A DNA stretch of 44,608 nt from an uncultured Collinsella sp. Lineage in GTDB: Bacteria; Actinomycetota; Coriobacteriia; Coriobacteriales; Coriobacteriaceae. Each line of letters begins with the position of its first letter. Position 1 is the first letter of the stretch. Below are positions 14,558-22,823 of this stretch, piece by piece. The stretch spans positions 1-44,608 of the forward strand of contig UQIC01000017.1 in assembly GCA_900540985.1 (NCBI GenBank), in the 5' to 3' direction. The notes beneath the pieces were generated by a model. The model was not told where the DNA came from, ran no database searches, and saw only the letters and a list, made by a program, of their open reading frames with translations. A program made the translations under genes and the position numbers.

Positions 14558-16723
14558 CTATGCACGGGCGCATTCCGCAACGTGCGAATCGAGCCATTCG
14601 ATATCCTCGGCAAGATGTGTCACGCCCAGATGGTGTTCACCCGGACATACCTCGTGCCGCAGGCCATCTCTGCGACCCAGCAACTTGTAGGCATCGCGCA
14701 CGATCTCGAGCTGCTCGTCAACATTTTTCAGCCCGCGCGAACCGTTCAGATGATCCTCTTCGCAGCTTTGCACCAGCAGCGGATGCGGCGCGATGAGCGA
14801 GGCAATATCGCCCATGTCGAGTAAGCGCCAAAGTCCGGGTGTGTAGTTGCAGCTGCAATTGCCATTGAGATGCAGCAGCGAATCGTCGACACCGTACAGA
14901 TAGCCCGAGACAAACGCCTTGCGCACACGCGGGTCGAGTGCGGCCAGGTACAACGTCATGTAGCCGCCACCCGAAAAACCAAAGCAACCCAGGTCATCCA
15001 TGGCAATGTCGCCGCGCGCCTCCAAGTAATCGATCAAGCGCATGTTGTCCCAGACGTTGAGGCCCGCGACCGTAAGACCCAGTGGCTCGGCCATACGTGC
15101 TTGATTCAGACACGTACCGCGCAGGTAGCTGTTCTCGTCATCGCCCTGACCCTTCCAGTCACGACGGTATCCCCAACCGCGCGCATCAGGGCAGACGGTC
15201 ACGTAACCCATGCGTGCCAAACGCAGACCGTAGTCGTAATTGAACTTACGCACGGCATCATCGACAGCCGGCACGCCCGCAACACCGGCTACGCTTGCAG
15301 CACCCGCTCCCTGATGGCCATGCGGGCAGATATAACAGCGTTTGAGTCCCCGCTCATCAAGCTTAGGATGAGACGGTTCCAACAGGTAGAACGGCATCCA
15401 AACATCGCGCTCGACCTGCAACATCGCATGGGTGCGCACGATGCCGCCGGCAACCCGCACGCGGCTGAGCTCACGAATCTCAATCGGGACGCGGTCCATA
15501 AGCGAAAGGCCCAAAACATCGTACAGACGAGTCCTGGTCGCAATCTTCCATGCCTCAAAATCCGCAGGAGTCTTGCCCGTAAAAGCAGCCGAACGCCCCT
15601 CGCGCTTCAGCCGGGCACGCAGCGCAGGTTCGTCTTCGCAGTACGTCTCGATGTGCACGGTGCGGCCGTTGGCAGACAGTTCAGCCGTCTCAACCGCATC
15701 ACCGTCGCCGCCCTCGGGATCCCAGCCATCCCCACCGGCAAGCACCTGCTCGCGAGCGTACCCGGCGGCAGCCATCACATCGAGTTCATTCGCCCACGGC
15801 ACCCAGCCGGTAGTATCGCCCGCCGGCCCATGCAGGATCGCGCCAGCATACTGCGCGCAGTTGTGCGCCGCCGGCTTATTCCAATCCCACCAGCCTTCGC
15901 GCTTGATATGTCGCCCCAGCCAGCAATCGATCAGCACAGTTTGCGCCCATTCGCGCCAAGGACGACCCAGGTAGACCGAATCCGGCGCCACGCCATCCGG
16001 AGCTGTAAACGAACAGCCGTGGAACACAAAGCCGTGCGGCTCGCCTTCGGGCGTCGACGCCGCCGTCACGTAGCCGTTCACGTCCATATCGCGGTTGAGC
16101 GAGCGAATCTCGCACCCCTCAAAGTAGGCACGCGCGCCGCCAAAGATAAAGTCGACATCGCCCTCGATCCGGCAACGTCGAAAATACTGGCGCCCCACCC
16201 GGCGCGGCGCATACTGTTTGGGTCCTATAAACCCGCCCGGTTTGGCCTCATGCGGCGGCAGCGGACCCAAAAACAGCGTGTCTTGGTGTCCCTTAATGCA
16301 GCAGGCATCGACAACCAGACGGTCGCCATCAGCATACAGGGCAATCGCTTGACCGACCTCGCGCCCATCGCCCGCATCGTTTTCGATCGTGAGGTTCTCG
16401 AGCCGTACGTCGTCGGCATCGACCAAAACGGTATAGGTCCTAAACGTGCCGAGCGTGCCGTCGACGCCCGAGCCGTCCTCCGAAGGCATCTTGGCACCCA
16501 GGCTGCCCACGATACGCACGCTGTCGGCCGTCTCTCCCTCAATCGTCACATGCGAGCGATGAATCTCGACCCGCTCGCAATACTCGCCCGGATCGACGCG
16601 AATCATCACCGGTTGCTCGGCATCCGGATAGAGCTGATCGGCTGCCGCCAAGGCATCGGAAATCGTTGGATACGCTCCTGCCGCAGCCCTCGAAACGCGC
16701 AGCGTATAGATACTTTCGCTCAT
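14558..16723 (-). CDS. Bifunctional pectin methylesterase (CE8) - alpha/beta-hydrolase esterase fusion
   Basis: A 721-residue two-domain protein. Residues 1-340 are a right-handed beta-helix pectinesterase with the full active-site set: Gln125 (VGQAIALY), GHQDTLF with Gln147 and Asp148, Asp191 (DVDFIFGGA), and Arg in YLGRPW at 251-256. Residues 360-721 are an alpha/beta hydrolase with nucleophile elbow GFSGGGY (Ser584), an acidic residue near 656 and His near 697, like acetyl or glucuronoyl esterase relatives. The first domain removes methyl groups from homogalacturonan; the second probably removes acetyl or another ester. No signal peptide, so it would act on imported oligomers. Its ATG overlaps the upstream hydrolase stop (ATGA). 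Confidence 0.9.
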   Translation of the reverse strand: MSESIYTLRVSRAAAGAYPTISDALAAADQLYPDAEQPVMIRVDPGEYCERVEIHRSHVTIEGETADSVRIVGSLGAKMPSEDGSGVDGTLGTFRTYTVLVDADDVRLENLTIENDAGDGREVGQAIALYADGDRLVVDACCIKGHQDTLFLGPLPPHEAKPGGFIGPKQYAPRRVGRQYFRRCRIEGDVDFIFGGARAYFEGCEIRSLNRDMDVNGYVTAASTPEGEPHGFVFHGCSFTAPDGVAPDSVYLGRPWREWAQTVLIDCWLGRHIKREGWWDWNKPAAHNCAQYAGAILHGPAGDTTGWVPWANELDVMAAAGYAREQVLAGGDGWDPEGGDGDAVETAELSANGRTVHIETYCEDEPALRARLKREGRSAAFTGKTPADFEAWKIATRTRLYDVLGLSLMDRVPIEIRELSRVRVAGGIVRTHAMLQVERDVWMPFYLLEPSHPKLDERGLKRCYICPHGHQGAGAASVAGVAGVPAVDDAVRKFNYDYGLRLARMGYVTVCPDARGWGYRRDWKGQGDDENSYLRGTCLNQARMAEPLGLTVAGLNVWDNMRLIDYLEARGDIAMDDLGCFGFSGGGYMTLYLAALDPRVRKAFVSGYLYGVDDSLLHLNGNCSCNYTPGLWRLLDMGDIASLIAPHPLLVQSCEEDHLNGSRGLKNVDEQLEIVRDAYKLLGRRDGLRHEVCPGEHHLGVTHLAEDIEWLDSHVAECARA

Positions 16724-17529
16724 CGTCCATCACGCTCCCATGCAACGAACTGTTCAGGCCAGCCCTGAACCTGTGGCTGAATATGCTCGGCGCAGCCCTT
16801 AAATGCCGTTAGGGCCGTGGCGAGCGATGCCCCATGCTTTCCATGCGGAAAGACATGTAGGCTAAAGCCAATCCCGTGGTCGGCAAGAGCCTGCGCAAGA
16901 AGGAGGCTATTTTGAACTGGTACCGATGCATCCTCGGCGGTATGCCACAAGAACGTACGGGGGAAGCCCTCGCCCACCATATTCTCGATCGACAACTTTT
17001 GAGCCAAAGCGCCATCGGCACCCGTTAGGTGTTCAAATGAACCACGATGAGCATAGGCCCCCGAGCTTACGACCGGATAGCCCAAGCAAAGTGCGTCAGG
17101 CCGAATCGACTCAGGAGATGCCGTAATCGACTCTGCAAGCCAGGGTTGGTCCCAAAGCGCCCCGAGCAAGCCAACTAGATGCCCACCGGCCGAAAAACCC
17201 ATGACCGTAATCCGATCGGGATCGACACAGTACTCTGCCGCATGGCTTCGGACGGTATCGACCGCCCGCGCGAGTTCTTGCAATGCCAGCGGATAGACAG
17301 CCGGAGCAACCGAGTAGTTCAGTACAAACGCTTGGTAGCCCATCGCCAACAAACGGAGCGCTACCGGCTCGCCTTCGCGCGGCGAAACGTGATCGTAGCC
17401 GCCTCCTGGCACGACCACAACTGCAGGCAGCGGTTTTAAAGCATAAGCATCTTCGGTCGGGGAAAAAACATAAGACGTAATCGTGGCAGACGAGCCATCG
17501 ACCCCGACAGGAATCGTTTTATTGAGCAT
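16720..17529 (-). CDS. Alpha/beta-hydrolase, acetylxylan-esterase-like
   Basis: A 269-residue esterase/lipase-fold protein of the BD-FAE/AxeA-like group. It has oxyanion motif VVVPGGGYDHVSPREGEPVA near residues 36-55, nucleophile elbow MGFSAGGHLVGLL near 107-119, DASVPVQNS carrying the catalytic Asp near 200, and HGKHGASLA with the catalytic His near 235. It probably deacetylates oligosaccharides in the cytoplasm. ATG 17529 is preceded by GAAAGGGAA; an upstream in-frame ATG has no such site. Four-base stop/start overlap with the pectinesterase fusion downstream indicates translational coupling. Confidence 0.87.
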   Translation of the reverse strand: MLNKTIPVGVDGSSATITSYVFSPTEDAYALKPLPAVVVVPGGGYDHVSPREGEPVALRLLAMGYQAFVLNYSVAPAVYPLALQELARAVDTVRSHAAEYCVDPDRITVMGFSAGGHLVGLLGALWDQPWLAESITASPESIRPDALCLGYPVVSSGAYAHRGSFEHLTGADGALAQKLSIENMVGEGFPRTFLWHTAEDASVPVQNSLLLAQALADHGIGFSLHVFPHGKHGASLATALTAFKGCAEHIQPQVQGWPEQFVAWERDGR

Positions 17530-17581
17530 GTATTCCCTTTCACCATGATGCGTAGCGCAGCGCACACGGCCGTATCGCACA

Positions 17582-17618
17582 AGGGCTGCATTGCCGATTT
17601 ATCCGACAATGCAGCCCT
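17582..17618 (-). other. Hairpin between GH28 and hydrolase genes
   Basis: AGGGCTGCATTG (17582-17593) pairs perfectly with CAATGCAGCCCT (17607-17618). No U-run on the minus strand side, so it could be a processing or partial-termination site within the operon. Confidence 0.5.
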
Positions 17619-17633
17619 GGTCATCAACCCGAG

Positions 17634-19229
17634 TTAGGAACGGACAACCTTGTCGACGTTCTGGAGCTGCAGCTCCTCGCCGTCCTGGCCCTCGATCACC
17701 ACATTTTGCAGGTCGAGCACCTTGACGTTTTGCGCAATGATGCCCTGGCGCACCATGGGCTCAACGCCGCAGGCCATGGCCGGGACAAAGGGCTCGGCAT
17801 CGTCGGCAAAGGTCACGTGAACGTCTTGGAACGTCAGACGCGTCACCTTGCTCTCGGGCAGACCCGTGATATAGGCCGCGGCAGCATGGCAGTTGGTGGC
17901 CTCGATATCGCAAAACGTCGTGGCACCAAAGCCGGGCGTGCGGTCGTCGACGGGCAGCGCCTCGCGAGACTGCACGTAGTCGGTCTTGCCGTCCTTGTCG
18001 CAGAAGTAGAACGAGTTGACCACGAAGGGCGTGAGCACCTCGTCCATGCGAATGTGCTCAAAGGTAATGCCCTCGTTGACGGCATCCTTGCCGCGCCCGC
18101 GGCGGGTCTTGACGCGCAAGCCGCGGTCGGTGCGCTCAAAGAGGCACTTGCTCACGGTGAGGTCCTTGATGCCGCCGGCAGCCTCGGACCCCAGGACCAC
18201 GGCGCCGTGACCATCGTGCATGTAGCAGTGAGAGATCAGCATGTCGTGCGTGGCGGGACGAAGCTCGGGCTCAATACCCAGTTTGCCGCTCTTGATGGCG
18301 ATGCAGTCGTCACCCACTGAGAACTGACAACCAAGGATGCGAACAAAACCGCAGCTCTCGGGATCGAAGCCGTCGGTGTTGTGGGAGTTCTTGGGACCCT
18401 CGATGGACAGGCAGAGCGCATCGACATGCTCGCACAGGATGGGGTGGATGTTCCACGCCGGGCTGTTGCGGACGGTGAAGCCGGCCAAGCTCACGTTTTG
18501 GCACTCGGACAGGAAGATCATGCGCGGGCGGGCGACCTCGCGGCCCTCCTCAGGACGGAAGATGTTCTTAAAGTCCTTGTTCCACCAGTTGTCCTCGGCA
18601 AAATCAGTCTGACCGTCGATCGCGCCGCGACCATAGATGCACACGTCGTGCACGCTCAGACCCGTAAAGGTAGAGCAGTAGGTCGAGAAGCTCTCGCCCT
18701 CCCAGCGGCCCAGGGGCAGCATATCGGTGCCAGCATACCCAGCACCCTCGTCGCCCGTGACCGTACCGGGGATGTAGGCAAGCGCCGCACGATCGTGGCG
18801 AGCCAGCAGCACCGCTCCCTCGGCGAGCTCGATGTTGATATTGCTCTTAAGGAAGAGGGACTTGATACGATAGCTGCCGGCGGGAATCAGCACGCGCCCG
18901 TCCTTGGGACAGGCCATGATGGCAGCCTGGATGTTGGTGGTGTCATCATGCTCGGCATCGCCCTTGGCGCCACAGCCGCGAACGTTGATGGTAAAAGGCT
19001 CAGCCGGCGTGGTGACACCTACGCTCAGCTCACGCTCGCCACAAACAAAACGAACCAGGTTGCGCTTGCCGGGGGTCAGGCCGTCGACATAGGTCTCGAC
19101 CGTATTCGTGGTACCGGCGGGCTCGTCGTTGACAAAGATCTCCCACGTATCGGCACAGGTAAAGTAGCCGCCGTCGTCAAGCTCGATCACGGCCGCGCGG
19201 GCGTTGCGCCAGATAACGTTCGTCTCCAT
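17634..19229 (-). CDS. GH28 polygalacturonase, probably exo-acting and cytoplasmic
   Basis: A 531-residue protein. Residues 1-78 look like a small fibronectin-III-like domain and the rest is a GH28 beta-helix. All four family motifs are present: NTDGFD (284-289), GDDCIAIKSG (306-315), GHGAVVLGSE (340-349) and RGLRVKT (369-375), supplying the three catalytic aspartates, the His and the RxK substrate site. It hydrolyses alpha-1,4-galacturonan; the N-terminal domain is typical of exo-polygalacturonases that release mono- or digalacturonate. No signal peptide. ATG 19229 has GAGGGAG before it. Lies directly downstream of the sugar transporter, separated by a terminator. Confidence 0.93.
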   Translation of the reverse strand: METNVIWRNARAAVIELDDGGYFTCADTWEIFVNDEPAGTTNTVETYVDGLTPGKRNLVRFVCGERELSVGVTTPAEPFTINVRGCGAKGDAEHDDTTNIQAAIMACPKDGRVLIPAGSYRIKSLFLKSNINIELAEGAVLLARHDRAALAYIPGTVTGDEGAGYAGTDMLPLGRWEGESFSTYCSTFTGLSVHDVCIYGRGAIDGQTDFAEDNWWNKDFKNIFRPEEGREVARPRMIFLSECQNVSLAGFTVRNSPAWNIHPILCEHVDALCLSIEGPKNSHNTDGFDPESCGFVRILGCQFSVGDDCIAIKSGKLGIEPELRPATHDMLISHCYMHDGHGAVVLGSEAAGGIKDLTVSKCLFERTDRGLRVKTRRGRGKDAVNEGITFEHIRMDEVLTPFVVNSFYFCDKDGKTDYVQSREALPVDDRTPGFGATTFCDIEATNCHAAAAYITGLPESKVTRLTFQDVHVTFADDAEPFVPAMACGVEPMVRQGIIAQNVKVLDLQNVVIEGQDGEELQLQNVDKVVRS

Positions 19230-19275
19230 GGATTTCTCCCTCAAAAAGATGCTCTAAAGGCAAATTGTACGCTGT

Positions 19276-19321
19276 TGAAAAAGGGCCGTGCCTGCCGGCG
19301 GAATTCCGGTGGCACGGCCCT
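19276..19321 (-). terminator. Terminator after the GPH transporter
   Basis: AGGGCCGTGCC pairs with GGCACGGCCCT with an inner CCGG/CCGG stem and is followed on the minus strand by TTTTTCAAC. It may be leaky, as GH28 downstream shows no operator of its own. Confidence 0.85.
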
Positions 19322-19344
19322 GTGATTTGGACGATATGTCGGCC

Positions 19345-20904
19345 TTACTCGGCGGGGGTTACGCTACCGTCCTGGAAGCCAACGTTGTTGTGGGCAAAGC
19401 AGTCCTCGTACTTAAAGCCGGAGAGCTCCTCGCAGAGCGCCTTGACCTCGGGCTTGACGTCGGCCATCTTGCCGCCCTCCTTGACGCGGCGGATCTCGTC
19501 GCAAAGGACGTCGCACTGCTCCTTGTCAATCTTGATGCCGCGGGCAAGGACAGCCGCGAGCAGGAAGAAGCCGGCGCAGCCGATGAGCATGTAGCCGCAG
19601 ATATACAGAGGCACGGTGGCGGGCTGGGTCACGGCGTCGCTGTTGCCGGCGGTCTGAATGAAGCCGGAGGCAGCAAGGACGATGGCCCATGCGTTAACGG
19701 CGATAGCCTGGGCGATCTGCTGGCAGAGCTGCTGAGCGGAGCTGTAGATGCCCTCGCGACGACGCAGGGTGATGAGCTCATCGACATCGGGGATGTAGTT
19801 GAGCAGAACATCGGGCAGGTACTGGAAGCCGACGTAGAAGAACTTCCAGATGGCGAAGATGATGGGGTAGGCGATCATGGCGATAGCGACCGTGGAGGTG
19901 CCGTTGATCTGACCAAAGGCGAAGTAGTTGTAGGCAATGATGCACGCAGCGCAACCGACATTTGCGAGGTACCAAGACTTGTGGAAGCCCTTCTTGGCCA
20001 TGAGGGCGACCCAGATGGCGGTGCAGACGATAGCGACGACCTTGCCAGGCATCTCCATCACGGACTCGTAGGACTTAGGAATCTGCAGGCAGTAGACGAT
20101 GAAGAAGGACAGGCAGGCAGACCAGCAGGCAGCAGCGAGCTTCGTGGAGACCTGTGCGTACAGGACCTTGCGGAAGGACTTGTTGCGGAAGGTGGAGATT
20201 ACGTCGATGAAGAACTTCTTGATACCCTCGCCGACGCTCTCGATCTTCTCCTGAGCGACCTCCTCGGGGGTGTGCTCCCACGTGGATAGGTACACACAAA
20301 GCAGCGAGATTGCCATGACCGAAGCGTTGATCGTAGCGATGATGAAGTAGCTGAACGGGTTGGTCTCGCCGAAGGTGCCAAAGCCAAAGCCGACGAGTGC
20401 AGCCATCAGGAAGCCGGCGGCGTTACCAAAGAGATGCTTGTAGCCGGTGAGGTACGTACGCTCCTTGAAGTCGTCGGTCATCTCGATGGTAAGCGGCGAC
20501 AGGTTGGCGGTGCAGAACGTATACGCGACGTTGTAGATCAGGTACAGCACAAAGTAGTACGGGAAGCCAAACGGCGTAGCCACGAAGATGAGCGGCTCGG
20601 CGATCATCATCGGGATGGCCAGCAAGATCCAGAAGCGACGACGACCAAAGATGCGGCCAATCTTGGTGGCATAGAAGTTATCGGCCACAAAGCCCATCAG
20701 CGGGCAAAGAATAGCGTTGACATAGATGGCAAACGAGCTGATCAGTGCAGCCTCGCCTGCGGACAGGCCACACTCCGTGGACAGGAACAGCACCGTGTAG
20801 CTGTGCGTAAAGGTCAGGGCACCGGAATTGAGCATACCGCCCATACCAAAGCCCAAGCGCGTCCAGAATGTGATCTTACGCTTTTTTCCGATCTTATTAG
20901 CCAT
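19345..20904 (-). CDS. GPH-family (MelB-like) sugar transporter, likely oligogalacturonide importer
   Basis: A 519-residue MFS/GPH cation-symporter family protein with about 12 membrane segments. The N-terminus (FWTRLGFGMGGMLNSGALTFTHSY), the loop GFVADNFYATKIGRIFGRRRFW near 92-113 and the central YIPDVDELITLRRREGIYSS near 385-404 are characteristic. Family members import glycosides or uronates with H+ or Na+. A cytoplasmic C-terminal extension of about 60 residues follows the last helix. Three regulon operators upstream make it the most heavily controlled gene of the locus. ATG 20904 (MANKIGKKRK) was chosen for its AGAGGGAG; an upstream ATG at 20955 has none. Substrate inferred from neighbours. 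Confidence 0.88.
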   Translation of the reverse strand: MANKIGKKRKITFWTRLGFGMGGMLNSGALTFTHSYTVLFLSTECGLSAGEAALISSFAIYVNAILCPLMGFVADNFYATKIGRIFGRRRFWILLAIPMMIAEPLIFVATPFGFPYYFVLYLIYNVAYTFCTANLSPLTIEMTDDFKERTYLTGYKHLFGNAAGFLMAALVGFGFGTFGETNPFSYFIIATINASVMAISLLCVYLSTWEHTPEEVAQEKIESVGEGIKKFFIDVISTFRNKSFRKVLYAQVSTKLAAACWSACLSFFIVYCLQIPKSYESVMEMPGKVVAIVCTAIWVALMAKKGFHKSWYLANVGCAACIIAYNYFAFGQINGTSTVAIAMIAYPIIFAIWKFFYVGFQYLPDVLLNYIPDVDELITLRRREGIYSSAQQLCQQIAQAIAVNAWAIVLAASGFIQTAGNSDAVTQPATVPLYICGYMLIGCAGFFLLAAVLARGIKIDKEQCDVLCDEIRRVKEGGKMADVKPEVKALCEELSGFKYEDCFAHNNVGFQDGSVTPAE

Positions 20905-20983
20905 CGAGCTCCCTCTCTTTTCTCGATTGTCTTGCAGCAAGACATTGGAGTCCATACCGACATCTGTCTGCTTGGCGTTCAGG

Positions 20984-20995
20984 GTGAACGTTTAG
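20984..20995. promoter_or_regulatory. Uronate-regulon operator, transporter site 1
   Basis: GTGAACGTTTAG, 79 bp before the transporter start, keeps the nine-base GTGAACGTT core. Confidence 0.6.
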
Positions 20996-21023
20996 CTAGA
21001 TTATGCGCGATTCCTTACGAGAG

Positions 21024-21035
21024 GTGAACGTTCAC
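21024..21035. promoter_or_regulatory. Uronate-regulon operator, transporter site 2
   Basis: Perfect GTGAACGTTCAC, 119 bp before the transporter start and exactly 40 bp from site 1. Confidence 0.75.
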
Positions 21036-21144
21036 TTGCATATTATCCCCGAACGGTCGATTTTTACCGCAGAACGGACACAATTGAGGCTCTAAGACCT
21101 ATTGTCTGCTGGTAAATGTGCCATGCTGGACACCCATGAGATAA

Positions 21145-21156
21145 GTGAACGTTTAT
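21145..21156. promoter_or_regulatory. Uronate-regulon operator, transporter site 3
   Basis: GTGAACGTTTAT, 121 bp beyond site 2 and just after the uxaA terminator. It could bind repressor for looping with the sites nearer the promoter. Confidence 0.6.
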
Positions 21157-21184
21157 CGTATTTTCCAATTTTTTCACTTAACCA

Positions 21185-21222
21185 CAAAACGAAAACCCCG
21201 CCGGGAACACTCCCGACGGGGC
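21185..21222 (-). terminator. Terminator of the uxaCBA operon
   Basis: CCCCG-CGGGA pairs with TCCCG-CGGGG around a short loop and on the minus strand is followed by TTTTCGTTTT. Confidence 0.88.
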
Positions 21223-21257
21223 CGACGACATAGCGCTACGCTTGGGTGCATTTGCCA

Positions 21258-22742
21258 CTACAGGCAGACGCCGTCCTTCCAGATGCTGATCTCGTGACAG
21301 CCACGGCGCTCGGCACTCGTGAGTTTACCGCTCGCCGTCTCCAGCGCCAGCTGGTATAGATCGTGAGCAGCCTCGTCGAGCGTGCACTCACCCGTGGCAA
21401 TCACGCCGGCGTTAAAGTCCATCCAGTTGGCCTTGTGGTCGCACAGACGCTGATTGGTGAACACCTTGAGCGTAGGCGCCGGCGCGCCAAACGGTGTGCC
21501 GCGGCCGGTCGAGAACAGAATCACGTGGCAGCCGGCAGCCGTCAACGCCGTGGTGGATACCATGTCGTTGCCCGGACCGCACAGCATGTTCAGGCCGTGT
21601 TTAGTTGCCCGGCCGGCATACGGCAGCACGTCGACGATGGGGGCAGACCCGCCTTTTTGCACGCAGCCGCAGCTCTTGTCCTCGAGCGTGGTAATACCGC
21701 CGTCCTTGTTGCCGGGGCTCGGGTTCTCGTAGACAACCTCGCCGTGGCTAATAAAGTAGTCCTTAAAGCCATTGAGCATGTCGGAAGCGGCGTTAAAGAC
21801 CTGCTCGCTCTCACAGCGATCGAGCAGGATACTCTCGGCGCCAAACATCTCGGGCACCTCGGTAAGCACCGACGTGCCGCCGCGGGCGACGACCATATCG
21901 CTCACGCGACCGATCGTGGGGTTGGCGGTAATGCCCGAAAGACCGTCGGAGCCGCCGCACTTAAGACCAATAACCAGCTCGGAGGCCAAAATGGGCTCAC
22001 GCTTGGCTTGCTTGGCCAGGTCTGCCAGCTCGGCCAGAATCTTGTGGCCCTCGATTTGCTCGTCGGCTACATCCTGGCAGGTGAGAAAGCGAACGCGCTC
22101 GTGATCGAAGTCACCGAGCTCGTCGAGCACCTGCTGGTGTGTGCAGTTCTCGCAACCGAGCGACAGGAACAGCACGCCGGCCGCATTAGGGTGACGCGAG
22201 AGCGCCACCAGCAGACGACGCGTCTGGACATGGTCGGCGCCGGTCTGCGAGCAACCGAACGGATGCGGGAAGTAGTAGACGCCCTCCAGCGAGCCATCGA
22301 CCAGATCCTGGGCCTGCTCGCACATGGCACGGGCGACTTCGTTGACACAGCCGACCGTGGGGATGATCCACAGCTCGTTGCGCGTCGCGGCACGACCGTC
22401 GGCGCGGCGGAACCCCATAAAGGTCTCGGGCTCAACCGACTCAACGACCGGATGCGTGGGGTTGTAGGTGTACTCGACCTCGCCCGAAAGGTTGGTCTTC
22501 ACATTGTGCGTGTGGAGCCACTGACCGGGCTGGACATCGCCCGTCACGTGTCCGATAGGAAGGCCGTACTTGATGACGTCCTCCCCTGCGGCAATCGCGC
22601 GCACCGCCATCTTATGGCCCTGCGGAATATCCTCCGCGGCCACGACCTCGCCCACCCCGGGAACCGCGACGGCGGTGCCCTTGGCAAGCGGCGACAGCGC
22701 GACGATCACGTTGTCGGCCGGATTGATCTGGATAGTGTTCAT
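21258..22742 (-). CDS. uxaA: Altronate dehydratase
   Basis: A 494-residue full-length UxaA. The N-terminal SAF-like domain (residues 1-105, with HKMAVRAIAAGEDVIKYGLPIGHVTGDVQPGQWLH as its hallmark run over 43-77) is followed by the large Fe-dependent dehydratase domain, recognised by GFRRADGRAATRNELWI, the Cys-rich CGGSDGLSGITANPTIG and CGPGNDMVSTTALTAAGCH. It removes water from D-altronate to give 2-keto-3-deoxy-D-gluconate in the cytoplasm. Third gene of the uxaC-uxaB-uxaA order, starting 81 bp after uxaB, and followed by a strong terminator. Confidence 0.95.
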   Translation of the reverse strand: MNTIQINPADNVIVALSPLAKGTAVAVPGVGEVVAAEDIPQGHKMAVRAIAAGEDVIKYGLPIGHVTGDVQPGQWLHTHNVKTNLSGEVEYTYNPTHPVVESVEPETFMGFRRADGRAATRNELWIIPTVGCVNEVARAMCEQAQDLVDGSLEGVYYFPHPFGCSQTGADHVQTRRLLVALSRHPNAAGVLFLSLGCENCTHQQVLDELGDFDHERVRFLTCQDVADEQIEGHKILAELADLAKQAKREPILASELVIGLKCGGSDGLSGITANPTIGRVSDMVVARGGTSVLTEVPEMFGAESILLDRCESEQVFNAASDMLNGFKDYFISHGEVVYENPSPGNKDGGITTLEDKSCGCVQKGGSAPIVDVLPYAGRATKHGLNMLCGPGNDMVSTTALTAAGCHVILFSTGRGTPFGAPAPTLKVFTNQRLCDHKANWMDFNAGVIATGECTLDEAAHDLYQLALETASGKLTSAERRGCHEISIWKDGVCL

Positions 22743-22780
22743 TGCAAATGGTCCTAACCCTACAGGTTGAGCAGAAGTCG

Positions 22781-22812
22781 AGACGCGGGCACGCCGTCCC
22801 GCGCCCGCGTCT
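22781..22812 (-). other. Hairpin between uxaB and uxaA
   Basis: AGACGCGGGC (22781-22790) pairs with GCCCGCGTCT (22803-22812). On the minus strand it is not followed by a U-run, so within the operon it probably stabilises or processes the mRNA rather than ending it. Confidence 0.5.
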
Positions 22813-22823
22813 GCGCCGGAAAT

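Larger units (their letters stand above)
20905..21257. other. Control region between uxaA and the transporter
   Basis: 353 bp without a gene. It contains three regulon operators (20984, 21024, 21145) and the uxaA terminator (21185-21222). No other structure seen. Confidence 0.7.
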
